A stretch of 64,000 nt of DNA from NCBI GenBank assembly GCA_965116055.1, contig OZ220466.1:1364001-1428000 (forward strand), given 5' to 3'. The notes below the pieces were generated by a model, which saw only the letters and a program-made list of their open reading frames with translations, was not told the DNA's origin and made no database searches. How positions within the stretch are numbered: the first letter of the stretch is position 1; each line of letters begins with the position of its first letter. Source of the stretch: Bin55 sp965116055. GTDB taxonomy: Bacteria > Pseudomonadota > Gammaproteobacteria > Pseudomonadales > Azotimanducaceae. The position numbers and the translations under genes were made by a program. Of this stretch, positions 24,605 through 33,208 are shown in pieces.

Positions 24605-24823
24605 TTCTAACCCTCTAAAAAGCTAGTCAGCCCGATAACAATCATATATTGTCATTACAGGAAATGCTTATTTTTAGTAGCTATTTACCGATATAAACGC
24701 CACAAATTGCAAAAATATAGATGATAAATGAATAAAAATAGGAAATTATTTCATGTCCTTCCTAAGGATTTGAGTAGTACCCTTTTACAAGCGAACGCTT
24801 TAAAGTGATTGCAGAAGCAGTAC
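24605..24823. other. A+T-rich intergenic stretch
   Basis: This visibly A+T-rich spacer lies upstream of the leftward small exported protein gene, whose promoter it should contain. No ORF or clear repeat is seen within it. Confidence 0.4.
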
Positions 24824-25018
24824 AAAGAACTGCAGCGCAAGCTATTGAAGCAGCTGAACGATTATTCCAGTTGATGGCTCATCGTAATGTAGATTGAGTA
24901 AAGCGGCAACGCGAGTACGAAGCGGAACCCCTCAGGCGCGAAAGGGATCTTGACCCCAGACGGTAACGATCCTAGTGGTTGGGCCTAGCAAGCCCATCCT
25001 GATGGGAGCCCAACACTT
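24824..25018 (+). repeat. Degenerate repeat copy B ending in a hairpin
   Basis: This is the second copy of the element at 23641-23861, about 1.2 kb away in the same orientation. The best open frame reads RFKVIAEAVQRTAAQAIEAA and continues ERLFQLMAHRNVD to a stop, so it preserves a helical Ala/Glu-rich segment seen only in fragments in copy A. It ends with GTTGGGC (24978-24984) pairing with GCCCAAC (25008-25014), enclosing a second inverted repeat, followed by ACTTTT. The hairpin resembles a terminator. The two copies have diverged in loop and tail. Confidence 0.6.
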
Positions 25019-25357
25019 TTCCAAAACAGGAATCCTCCTCCTTCAAGTACCTCCAAAATCTGCGACCAGTCTTTGAGAATAGCGAACCATGTTTTCTACT
25101 TCTTGTTTAAATTGACCGGGTACCCACATAAAGTCAATCACCATGCTCTCAAACGCTCAACTGAGGAATAGGTGCCTCTTGGACGTCAACAGCCGAATTC
25201 GTATTTTGCGTTCTGGAAAGTTCAAATCCACCACTGCTAAGATTGATGGCAGACACTAGCTGTACGAATCGAAGCGCCTGGGCTGAACCGGTCAAACGTT
25301 AGTTTCGACAATCAGTGGCGAACAGCTAGTGCAAAGGCATAGACTAGGGGATTTGAA
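25019..25357. other. Spacer upstream of the LLM oxidoreductase gene
   Basis: About 340 bases without a supportable gene. The right end carries AGGGGA about eight bases ahead of the TTG start at 25358. Nothing else is recognised. Confidence 0.4.
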
Positions 25358-26179
25358 TTGAAACTCGGTTTTTTCGGTATCGGCTCTGGCGGCTCGGCGA
25401 ATCCTTCAGTCGCAATTAGTTTGGCGCAGCACGCTGAATCAGTTGGCCTAGAGTCGATGTGGACCGGCGAACATGTTGTATTACCTTCGCCCCGTCAGCC
25501 GCCGTCTCCAGCCGAGCCAGGTCATCCCATGCTACATCCTAGCACGGTGTTGGCATTTCTAGCTGCGAAAACTCAAACGATTAGATTGGGCACCGGTATT
25601 GTGTTAATCGCACAGCGTAACCCCTTGGTGCTTGCGAAAGAGATGGCGAGTTTAGATGTACTGTCAGGTGGTCGACTCATATTAGGTATCGGCGCTGGGT
25701 ATCTACACCAGGAGTTTGCCGCATTGGGCATACCGTTTCAAGAGCGCGGTGCGCGAACTAACGAGTACATTGAAATTATGCGAGCTCTTTGGAATCAGCC
25801 GCGACCGTCTTTCCTAGGCCGTTTTTACCAGTTTGAGAACATTGACGCTCAACCTCGTCCCGTGCAAATGGGTGGGCCACCTATTGTGGTAGGTGGTACG
25901 AGTCAAGGTGCGCTGCAACGTGCCGCAAAATATGGTCAAGGTTGGTACGGATTCGCAATGAATGTCGAACAAACCGCGGCTGTTGTCAATCGTTTGCGCG
26001 CACTTCAAGGAGGCGAGAATCTAGAAATAAGCGTGACGCCATCAATGCGAGTTGACGCACACACTATAGCCGCTTATCGAGACGTAGGTGTTGATCGGAT
26101 TATTTCGTTACTACCGCACGATGAAACTCGGGCGAAGCAAGCCATTGACGCGCTCGTTTCTGAACACGCCGTAGTCTAA
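25358..26179 (+). CDS. LLM-class (luciferase-like) flavin or F420 oxidoreductase
   Basis: The 273-residue protein is a bacterial luciferase-like TIM-barrel enzyme. It has GLESMWTGEHVVLP near the N-terminus, LGTGIVLIAQRNPL, the conserved LSGGRLILGIGAGYLHQEF segment and PIVVGGTSQGALQRAA. It most resembles the group annotated as F420-dependent LLM oxidoreductases, but FMN users have similar sequences, so the cofactor is uncertain. TTG 25358 is chosen because of a good AGGGGA ribosome binding site. It converges on an alpha/beta hydrolase gene with an 11-base gap. Substrate unknown. Confidence 0.82.
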   Translation: MKLGFFGIGSGGSANPSVAISLAQHAESVGLESMWTGEHVVLPSPRQPPSPAEPGHPMLHPSTVLAFLAAKTQTIRLGTGIVLIAQRNPLVLAKEMASLDVLSGGRLILGIGAGYLHQEFAALGIPFQERGARTNEYIEIMRALWNQPRPSFLGRFYQFENIDAQPRPVQMGGPPIVVGGTSQGALQRAAKYGQGWYGFAMNVEQTAAVVNRLRALQGGENLEISVTPSMRVDAHTIAAYRDVGVDRIISLLPHDETRAKQAIDALVSEHAVV

Positions 26180-26190
26180 TCAGCTTTGAT

Positions 26191-27309
26191 TTAGGTTTGC
26201 TGTAGGAAGCGAATTTGCCCGCTCGTTTCAACAACGACTTTCTTAGTTAAGGTTGGACTTTCTGACAGTACCGGCTCTGTGTTATCAATTTCCTGATATT
26301 CGCCGATAGCGTCATACGGCCAATGGTGTGAAACACGGCGAAGTTCCAATGTATGGGGTCCGGGCACAGGGCCGTGCGTTTTTGGAATGCTGAACACACC
26401 GTTTTGCTTTGGATCAAGTCTTGCTCTAGCTATTGGTGAGCGACTATCTTCAGGGATAAGCGTGAGCCAATACATCCCGAATGGCCATTCGATAGTGTCC
26501 CGTAGATTAAGTGTTTGATCAATCGCAACCCGGGGTGCCGTTGCTAGAAATCCAGAACGTCGAAGCCAGCGTACGAATAGCGTGAACCATTGATGTGTGT
26601 CTGGATCACCGGATGCCATGCCTACGCCGTGCTCGCCATACCCAAAGATATGCAGCTCGGCGTTAATAGCAATACGTTGTAGCGCGTTATAGAACAAGGT
26701 CGATTGCGTTGACGGAACGACTGCATCTTCGTGAGTGTGTGCGAGAAAAGTTGGCGGTGTGTTCGGGGTGACTTGCGTATCGGTCGGTAGATATTCATCC
26801 GCTTTGCGTCCGCGTACGATGCCGTTGCTCACGCCGTAGATTGACGCAAGAAAATTAGGGATGGACGAATTGCGATCAATAGGATCCGGTGAATGGGGCG
26901 CTTCTTCAAGCTGGCTCGTACCAACAGCAAGCGTTAAATGTCCACCAGCAGAAAAACCGAGCATGCCGATTCGATTTGAATCAACGCAAAACCGATCCGC
27001 GTGATGGCGTACGTAACGTACAGCACGTTGACCGTCAAGTAGCGAAACAGTAGAACGGTACTTTGGCCCGACGCGGTAACGCAACACAAACGTCTTTATG
27101 CCGAAGCGATTCAGTGCTGAGGCAACATGCAAACCCTCGTGGGTCGTCGCTAAGATGCGATAGCCACCACCGGGACAAATAACTATAGCTGCACCGGAGT
27201 CAGGTGCGTCTACATTAATATGCGCGGAGAGTGCTGGAATGTCGATTGGGTCATGACCGTTTGCCTGAGGTGCGCCGTTAGGCCAAAGACATTCGGTGAA
27301 TTCGCTCAT
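26191..27309 (-). CDS. Alpha/beta hydrolase (BD-FAE/acetyl-esterase-like) with C-terminal domain
   Basis: The N-terminal 250 residues form an alpha/beta hydrolase: oxyanion-hole PGGGY at 46-50, nucleophile Ser120 in GFSAGG, Asp195 in HTHEDAVV and His227 in GYGEHGVG. This matches the esterase/xylanase-type BD-FAE group. The remaining 120 residues are a beta-rich C-terminal region containing many prolines (PKTHGPVPGPHTLELRR), which may be a binding module and is unusual for the family. No signal peptide is seen. It lies 14 bases downstream of the Coq4-like gene on the same strand. Substrate unknown. Confidence 0.8.
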   Translation of the reverse strand: MSEFTECLWPNGAPQANGHDPIDIPALSAHINVDAPDSGAAIVICPGGGYRILATTHEGLHVASALNRFGIKTFVLRYRVGPKYRSTVSLLDGQRAVRYVRHHADRFCVDSNRIGMLGFSAGGHLTLAVGTSQLEEAPHSPDPIDRNSSIPNFLASIYGVSNGIVRGRKADEYLPTDTQVTPNTPPTFLAHTHEDAVVPSTQSTLFYNALQRIAINAELHIFGYGEHGVGMASGDPDTHQWFTLFVRWLRRSGFLATAPRVAIDQTLNLRDTIEWPFGMYWLTLIPEDSRSPIARARLDPKQNGVFSIPKTHGPVPGPHTLELRRVSHHWPYDAIGEYQEIDNTEPVLSESPTLTKKVVVETSGQIRFLQQT

Positions 27310-27323
27310 TGCACAGCCGAACT

Positions 27324-28058
27324 CTATGTTGCGGCTTGCGTAAGACTCTCGGTAAGACGGTCATAGCGTATAGGCGCTGGAATGTTGTAGAGCTTGCGCA
27401 CTTCTTCGATTGATCGTGCAAGCAAGTTCTCCCAGTCTGCACTGATCAGCCAACGGCAGTTCTTACCATCTCGATAGGCTCGCCACAAAGCAGAAAATAT
27501 CGCGGTTCCTGCGGCTCGGTAGAGCCGTGTTGCTGCCGAAATGAGAATAAACACAAATGCGATATTTCCTGTTTGCCCATAGGTGAACGCCAGCAAACAG
27601 GCTTCTCCCAGCGGGTCTCGTCCGTAACTCGTCAATACGTGAAATAGGTCGTGCGAAGCACGCGTTCTTCTCACGAACAGATCAAGATCTGGGTCAAGAT
27701 TCTCGTAACCTGCTTCGGCACTCGCTTGCTCTAGCCCGCCTGCTGATATTTCCTCGCGTTGGATAAAGCGCAGATATAGATGTCCAAGTGAGTGCTCAGG
27801 TTGACGTCTCAAGTAGTCCGAGTCACTCAGCTTTTCAACGAGATTCAATCGCTCCTTTAGCACTTGTTGGCCTGTTGGAGTCGCGGCAAAACGCTTGAAA
27901 TTGCGCCGTAACGACGGACCGCTGAGTGCTTGTATGACGCGAAATACTTGAGCGGTCTGCTCTGGGTCGTTTACTACTCGCCGAACTGCACGTAAAGCGA
28001 CAAGCGGTCGTAATTTACCATGCGGATTGCGATTTTGAGAGTTGGCTTTTGTCTTCAT
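27324..28058 (-). CDS. Coq4-like protein (ubiquinone biosynthesis family)
   Basis: The 244-residue protein contains the Coq4 family metal motif HDLFHVLTSYGRDPLGE (HDxxHx11E), with GQTGNIAFVF downstream. Mitochondrial Coq4 acts in ubiquinone synthesis and is reported to carry out ring decarboxylation and hydroxylation. Bacterial members are less well studied. The positively charged N-terminus is not a signal peptide. ATG 28058 is preceded at a short distance by a TATAGT-like -10 on the minus strand. Co-direction with the hydrolase at 26191 suggests a two-gene unit, but no shared pathway is evident. Confidence 0.8.
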   Translation of the reverse strand: MKTKANSQNRNPHGKLRPLVALRAVRRVVNDPEQTAQVFRVIQALSGPSLRRNFKRFAATPTGQQVLKERLNLVEKLSDSDYLRRQPEHSLGHLYLRFIQREEISAGGLEQASAEAGYENLDPDLDLFVRRTRASHDLFHVLTSYGRDPLGEACLLAFTYGQTGNIAFVFILISAATRLYRAAGTAIFSALWRAYRDGKNCRWLISADWENLLARSIEEVRKLYNIPAPIRYDRLTESLTQAAT

Positions 28059-28515
28059 TTGAGCATTCTACTATAGACATAGAACGTGTGAAATAAGATC
28101 CAGGTGTTGAGCGAAATATAACGAAATTAGCACCGATTTGACGTGTGGCGGTGTTTCATAACGCTAAGGACAGTGGTGTCGGTATGTTGGCGAAGGTTGT
28201 AGAGGGACTTACTTGCCGCGGTGTTTATCCGTACCACCATCGTATCAACGGCGAGGCTGTGGTCAGCTTTCGGCGAGCAGTCGCGTTTTTTGGGCACATC
28301 GCGACACAGGACTCAATTGCTATGTCGTCTCAGGCTTGCACATGTGTATCACGATAGTACCAGTATCGGCGAGCAAATTCGCTGCCATGAATTGACCGGC
28401 TAGGACTTTCCAGTGTGCGGTGGGCCAACAAAAAGAAATATGTGTCACCGAGATTTAGTGTTGTCATGCGAGGTCTCCACTTGAGAACGTTCATTGTTGG
28501 CCAGTGAACGCCCGG
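28059..28515. other. Intergenic region with the second copy of the 27-bp repeat
   Basis: The 457 bases between the Coq4-like gene and the MmeI-like gene contain several overlapping short ORFs in all plus-strand frames, none with a ribosome binding site or recognised content. The only feature is the dispersed repeat at 28215-28241. The region may hold a decayed element. Confidence 0.4.
28215..28241 (+). repeat. Dispersed 27-bp repeat, copy 2
   Basis: This copy matches 9163-9189 at 25 of 27 positions, in the same orientation. It lies in a gene-free stretch of the accessory island, whereas copy 1 lies between two housekeeping genes. An exact 18-base match is not expected by chance in a window of this size. 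Confidence 0.5.
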
Positions 28516-31335
28516 CTATGTGGCTTTCTTGCTACTTGATCTTCGGGTTCGTCTAGTTCTCGATTTCGCGATCTTGATAGCTTCCAGTGGTGTGCGCATC
28601 TTCTCGTACAACATGAACAGGTGTTCGACCCGTTCGCGTTCGGAGGCGAAGCTGGTACGGCGGTAGAGCCGATCCACCCCGCGGTCAAGGGCCTGGTGCG
28701 CCCGGCGCAGGTCAACGGGCATCAGGTCTGGATCGTAGAGTTGGGCGAGCGTCGCACGCGGATACACGGCGCGGGCGTCAAGCACTGCCTGTGCGAGCGG
28801 TTCCAGTTTCGACCGGTTCCGTCCCTTGGGCGGCATCGGGAAGGTGTTGTAGACGACACCAATGGAATATATGTAACGGCTCTCTAGTCTCCCGCCGACA
28901 TGGCGTAGCCATGCCATGTGCATCGCCGAGGTCAGCAACGCGAAGTCTATGAAGGTCGCATTCTCCATCAGACGGAGTCTGTTGCTTGGTATAACTGGCG
29001 GTTCCAGCCAGCCAATAGGTACATACTCCCGTCGTTCCGAACTGACTTCAGGGATCACCAGAAACGGTGCCGTAGGAATGACATTGACATGGTAGAGCAT
29101 TGGCATGTCGGCAAGTTTTCTCGTTGATGGGCTCTTGCTCTCTTGCCGGTAGGCGCGAACGGCTGCGATGCGCTCTCGCACGCGCGGTAGATGTGCCAAG
29201 GTATCGGGCGGTGCATCGTGTAGTGCCAGGATCCAGCGTAAGCTGCCATGCAGGTATTCCCGCGCACCGACGAACGGTCGAAGGAAAACAGCCGCCTCTG
29301 GCTCTGTTTCCAGAAATGTGGTACGTTCCTCCGCGCCGAAGATGTAGTGGCCTCCGTCAATGGGTTTGGAGCCGATGATCAATTTACCCATCCCGTTGAT
29401 CGGTCGGCTTTCTTCCCGGACCGTTTGATGCGGATCTGACAGCCCGTCGGCATCAAACAGGTAGGGCGATAGTGCTGTGTGGAAACTTTCTTCTGGATCA
29501 CCGTTGATGTCGGGGTAACTGAATAGCTGTTTTTCGGTGCGCGCAGTGTCTCTCCGGTCGAGCCCGAGGATGACGACATGTACGTGCGCCTTGCCGCGGG
29601 CATCTGACCCCCAAGCGAAAGTCCGGTGTGCAAAAGCGATTTCCAATTTGCAGTGCCCGAACAATGTCGGCCAGAGCTGCTCGACTTGCTCGCCCTGAGT
29701 GATTGAGTTAGTCGCGACGAAGCCGATTCTGGCGTTACCACGCTTGATGTATTCCCCCGCCTTGATGAACCACGCCGAGACGTAATCAAGCGTGCCGCCA
29801 CTCCCGCCGAGCGCAGCGATTCTGCGAACCTGAGTGCGCTGCTTCGTCGTCTGGAATTTCGCGCCGACAAACGGCGGATTACCCAGAACGAAGGAACAAT
29901 CGGAAGACGGAAGAAGGTCTGCCCAATCAATCTCCAGTGCATCGCCGTGCCGTATGTGCGGTGATTTCTCAAGCGGGATGCGGGCAAAAAACTGGCCGAA
30001 CTCCAGGCTCAGCCGGTTGTTCATGATGTGGTCCATCATCCACAGCGCGGTCTCCGCGATGCGCACCGGGAACTCGCCAAGCTCGATTCCATAAAACTGA
30101 TCCACATCCACTACCGACTTCCATGTAGCCTCGAGCAATGTATCTCCGGTCGTGTCAGTCGCTTTCCGAATCTCGCGTATAACTTCGATTTCAAGCAGCC
30201 GCAACTCCCGGTAGGCAATGATGAGGAAGTTACCACATCCACAGGCCGGGTCGAAGAACCTCAGGCCTCCCAACTTTTGCTGAAATTGCTGGAACGCTGC
30301 AAGACGCCCCAGACCTCTCCGCGCCCGCAGTTTGTCAAACTCCGTGCGTAGGTTATCCATGAACAGCGGCTCAATCACCTTGAGTATGTTCTTCTCGGTG
30401 GTATAGTGCGCCCCCTGAGCCCGTCGTGCGTGCGGGTCCATCACCGACTGGAACAGTGCACCGAAAATGGCTGGAGAGATGTTTGACCAGTCGAACCGGC
30501 AGGCGTCAAGCAGTGTGGCGCGCATCGCCGCATCAAAGCCCGGAATGCGCAGCGCGTCTCGAAACAGGTCGCCGTTGACGTAGGGAAATCGTGCAAGATC
30601 TTCATCAAGCGTGTGCTGACGAGTGGCCTCCGGGGTGTCTAGCACCTCAAACAATTGCGTGAGCCAAGGGCCAAGATCAGCCCCGTCTGAGCTGGTGCGC
30701 TCTTCCAAGAAGTCCAGAAACAGGTCGCGCGTTTCAAAGATGCCGGTGTCGTCGGCAAATAGGCAGAACACAATTCGCACTAGGAAGCGCTCTAGATCGT
30801 GTCCCACGTACCCGATATCACGGAGTGCATCGTGCAGTCGACCGACTAGCTCCGCGGCTTCAATGTTAGCCGGATCCTGATCGCGGAAGGTTCGGTGCTG
30901 GATGCCGCGAATGAAGCCGAATTTCTCCACATGGTCGGGCAGTTCCATCAGCGCGAAAGTGGCCTTTTGTCGCTCACTCAAGTCGTGAAGCTCGAAGGTC
31001 TGGAAGTCGCTCACTAGGATGTAGCGCGGGCGCTCACGCTCGTGTAGAGCGTCAAAATACTCACCAGCCTGCTCGTAAGCCTCTCCTAGGTCGCGACCAG
31101 CACTCTTCTGCTCCACAATGAGAACCCCTGGCCAGAAAAGGTCAATGTATCCCGAGCGGTTGTCGAGTTTCGCGACATGCGCCTCGTAGCGTGCCACGCT
31201 ACGCCGGCGCACCTCGAATACCTCAAAGAAGTCGTTGTAAAAACTTTGCGTCTCGCTCTTCTCGTAAGCCGCGTCCTTCCACTCATTGGCGAACCGGGCA
31301 GCACGAGCGCGAACTTCGTTCCACGACAGGCGCAT
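28516..31335 (-). CDS. MmeI-like type II restriction-modification fusion enzyme
   Basis: The 939-residue protein has the layout of the MmeI family, in which nuclease, methyltransferase and target recognition share one chain. The N-terminus has the nuclease core Asp65-x9-Glu75-Gln76-Lys77 (YIDLFWPGVLIVEQKSAG). A helical spacer runs to about residue 340. The adenine methyltransferase motif I FFDPACGCGNF is at 360-370 and motif IV NPPF at 486-489. A target-recognition region extends to the C-terminus. Length is close to MmeI. Such enzymes methylate one strand and cut about 20 bases away. The gene looks richer in G+C than its neighbours, suggesting transfer. No partner subunit is needed or present. 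Confidence 0.88.
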   Translation of the reverse strand: MRLSWNEVRARAARFANEWKDAAYEKSETQSFYNDFFEVFEVRRRSVARYEAHVAKLDNRSGYIDLFWPGVLIVEQKSAGRDLGEAYEQAGEYFDALHERERPRYILVSDFQTFELHDLSERQKATFALMELPDHVEKFGFIRGIQHRTFRDQDPANIEAAELVGRLHDALRDIGYVGHDLERFLVRIVFCLFADDTGIFETRDLFLDFLEERTSSDGADLGPWLTQLFEVLDTPEATRQHTLDEDLARFPYVNGDLFRDALRIPGFDAAMRATLLDACRFDWSNISPAIFGALFQSVMDPHARRAQGAHYTTEKNILKVIEPLFMDNLRTEFDKLRARRGLGRLAAFQQFQQKLGGLRFFDPACGCGNFLIIAYRELRLLEIEVIREIRKATDTTGDTLLEATWKSVVDVDQFYGIELGEFPVRIAETALWMMDHIMNNRLSLEFGQFFARIPLEKSPHIRHGDALEIDWADLLPSSDCSFVLGNPPFVGAKFQTTKQRTQVRRIAALGGSGGTLDYVSAWFIKAGEYIKRGNARIGFVATNSITQGEQVEQLWPTLFGHCKLEIAFAHRTFAWGSDARGKAHVHVVILGLDRRDTARTEKQLFSYPDINGDPEESFHTALSPYLFDADGLSDPHQTVREESRPINGMGKLIIGSKPIDGGHYIFGAEERTTFLETEPEAAVFLRPFVGAREYLHGSLRWILALHDAPPDTLAHLPRVRERIAAVRAYRQESKSPSTRKLADMPMLYHVNVIPTAPFLVIPEVSSERREYVPIGWLEPPVIPSNRLRLMENATFIDFALLTSAMHMAWLRHVGGRLESRYIYSIGVVYNTFPMPPKGRNRSKLEPLAQAVLDARAVYPRATLAQLYDPDLMPVDLRRAHQALDRGVDRLYRRTSFASERERVEHLFMLYEKMRTPLEAIKIAKSRTRRTRRSSSKKAT

Positions 31336-31459
31336 CAGGCGATGCCCATCTTACATCGCCTACCGGATGATACACCGTTGATCCTAAACGAACGACAGTC
31401 AGAAGGCCGGCTCCCGTCCGGTTGCACGAGTGCGAAGCACTGATCCTGCGAGCAAGCGC

Positions 31460-31757
31460 TCACGCACTGTTCGGTGGCCTGATCCCTTCGTGCCTGTGCA
31501 ACTCGTTGCTCGCTTGCACCCGCATTCTGTGCTGGTTGGTGCCACAGCCGACTGTCTCCGTCACCAACGCCATGATCACCGATACTTCCGCCTGACCATT
31601 CAACAGGAGCGAGAGCGCTGTATGATCGGATCCGCGCCGCCGTCTCCGTCATGTTGTGACCCACTTCATCTATGCTTTCACGAATCTGTTCACCCGGATG
31701 CGACAGACAGGTCATTGAACCAACTTGATTATCTGCAACATCATTTATAGTCAGCAT
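31460..31757 (-). pseudogene. Frameshifted HigA-type antitoxin relic
   Basis: Leftward from about 31757 the sequence reads CLSHPGEQIRESIDEVGHNM and TETAARI, the N-terminal half of a HigA helix-turn-helix antitoxin. Near 31627 the homology jumps to another frame, which continues ALSLLLNGQAEVSVIMAL and then HRMRVQASNELHR up to a stop at 31460. Together they restore the HigA layout of HPGE, helix-turn-helix, LLNG, and QAxxEL. At least one frameshift breaks the gene. No HigB toxin is recognised next to it. It lies about 125 bases upstream of the MmeI-like gene. Confidence 0.7.
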
Positions 31758-32533
31758 CTCTCTTTGGTCTATGATCGTTGATCAATCCCACGACCTCAAC
31801 ACGTTCAGAGCGCACACCACGTCTTCGTTATCCACTTGTCAATCCGGTAAGCTACAGAACGATCGGTAGATAGGCAACCTCAGCATGACGTCAAGCCTAC
31901 TTGTTTGAGACCACGATGCTGGGATTTGTGGGGCGCTCCTAGTGTCTCGCGGCGTAAATAGACTGGCACACTTGTGCTTATATGCTGCGCTTGAGTCTTG
32001 AGTTGGGAGTAATCGGTAGGCTTGAGACATATGCTGATGCATTTCGCATAAGGTGGGATTTGCGGTGATAATTCCCTATCTTTATACGTGTAGAGGCATC
32101 ATGCCTAGTCTGAAATGCAGGTTTGATAAGTTATAAGTAGTAAAAGTACTTGCGCCGATTGATTGGGGAACGTGCGGAATTTGACGCGGTGTGGTTTGCT
32201 GAACTTAAACATATGATTAAAAAATCAGTAATTTATCTCCGCCATTGTCGCGTCCGTATACATTGATGCCTTAGTAGAGGTGAAGACCGTGAGTGCAGAG
32301 GCAACGACCGAAGAAACACAGGTAAAGCGAACATACGTCCAACTCTAAGCCGTGTGCACTTAAACAGATTGAGTACATTCTTAACTTGCTCAAGGAAAAC
32401 ACTAGCCCGTGCTGAGATCATTGAGGTTGATAGTTTCTTATACGGCTGAGTTAGTTCTCTGTATCGTATTCATTGATACGCTGAAACACATTCCCGCGGC
32501 TTCAATTGTCTCTTAGCGCCACGGAAACTTAGC
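31758..32533. other. Gene-free stretch upstream of darTG
   Basis: Nearly 780 bases hold no supportable gene, only short overlapping ORFs. The right end must contain the darTG promoter. An imperfect inverted repeat, GTATC (32461-32465) with GATAC (32475-32479), lies about 55-75 bases before darT and could be an operator. A degraded HigB toxin would be expected at the left end but could not be recognised. Confidence 0.4.
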
Positions 32534-33190
32534 TTGCCTACCCGAGGGGTACCCGCCTCACCGAAAATCTACCACATTGTTCATGTGAATAGACTCCAAT
32601 CAATCGCTGAAGAGGGGCATCTTTGGTGCGACGCTGAAATACGCAAGCGTTCATCCTATTTGAGACTTGGGTCATCTATTGGTTTAGAGAGCATTAAGGA
32701 TCGGCGTTTGAGAAATCCGATTCGGTGCCACCATGAACTAAACGTAAGACACTGCGTACCGTTCTATTTTTGTTATCGATCAGTTATGCTCTATGTGATT
32801 CATAGAAGATCTGATCCAGAACTGCCATATAAAGGTGGGCAACAGCTCATCGTGCACCTAGAGGCAAATTTGTATGAAACAGTCGCTTGGGCGAAACGGA
32901 ATGGACAACGATGGGCATTTACATTGTCCAATGCTGGTTCGGCATACTTTGACGCCCGGAATGACCTAGCTCAACTCAATGAACTTGATTGGGAAGTCAT
33001 CTACGCAAATGATTGGAGAGACCGCTCGGACGGAAAACAAGCAGAATTTTTAGTTGAGCAATCATTTGCATGGTCATTAGTACGACGTGTCGGTGTGTTT
33101 AACAACGAGACGCATGCATTGGCGTTAAAAGCTATAGCTTCTGCTAAGCACCAGCCTGATGTTACGATTAGGAAAGATTGGTATTATTAG
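32534..33190 (+). CDS. darT: DarT DNA ADP-ribosyltransferase toxin
   Basis: DarT transfers ADP-ribose from NAD+ to bases of single-stranded DNA, blocking replication, and acts as a phage-defence toxin. The 218-residue protein starts at TTG 32534 and has the family elements in order: KIYHIVHVNRLQSIAEEG with the NAD-binding His14, the VPFYFCYRSVMLYVIH core, LDWEVIYANDW, and KQAEFLVEQ with the catalytic Glu171. It ends 18 bases before darG, as in known pairs. The sequence resembles the thymidine-modifying DarT2 group more than DarT1, but the target base needs testing. Confidence 0.9.
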   Translation: MPTRGVPASPKIYHIVHVNRLQSIAEEGHLWCDAEIRKRSSYLRLGSSIGLESIKDRRLRNPIRCHHELNVRHCVPFYFCYRSVMLYVIHRRSDPELPYKGGQQLIVHLEANLYETVAWAKRNGQRWAFTLSNAGSAYFDARNDLAQLNELDWEVIYANDWRDRSDGKQAEFLVEQSFAWSLVRRVGVFNNETHALALKAIASAKHQPDVTIRKDWYY

Positions 33191-33208
33191 AAGACGCACG
33201 GAGACGCC

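Noticed and set aside
28145..28403. Three overlapping plus-strand ORFs of 60-70 codons before the MmeI-like gene
   Set aside because: They lie in different frames of the same DNA, lack ribosome binding sites and give no recognisable protein. The region is treated as gene-free apart from the repeat.
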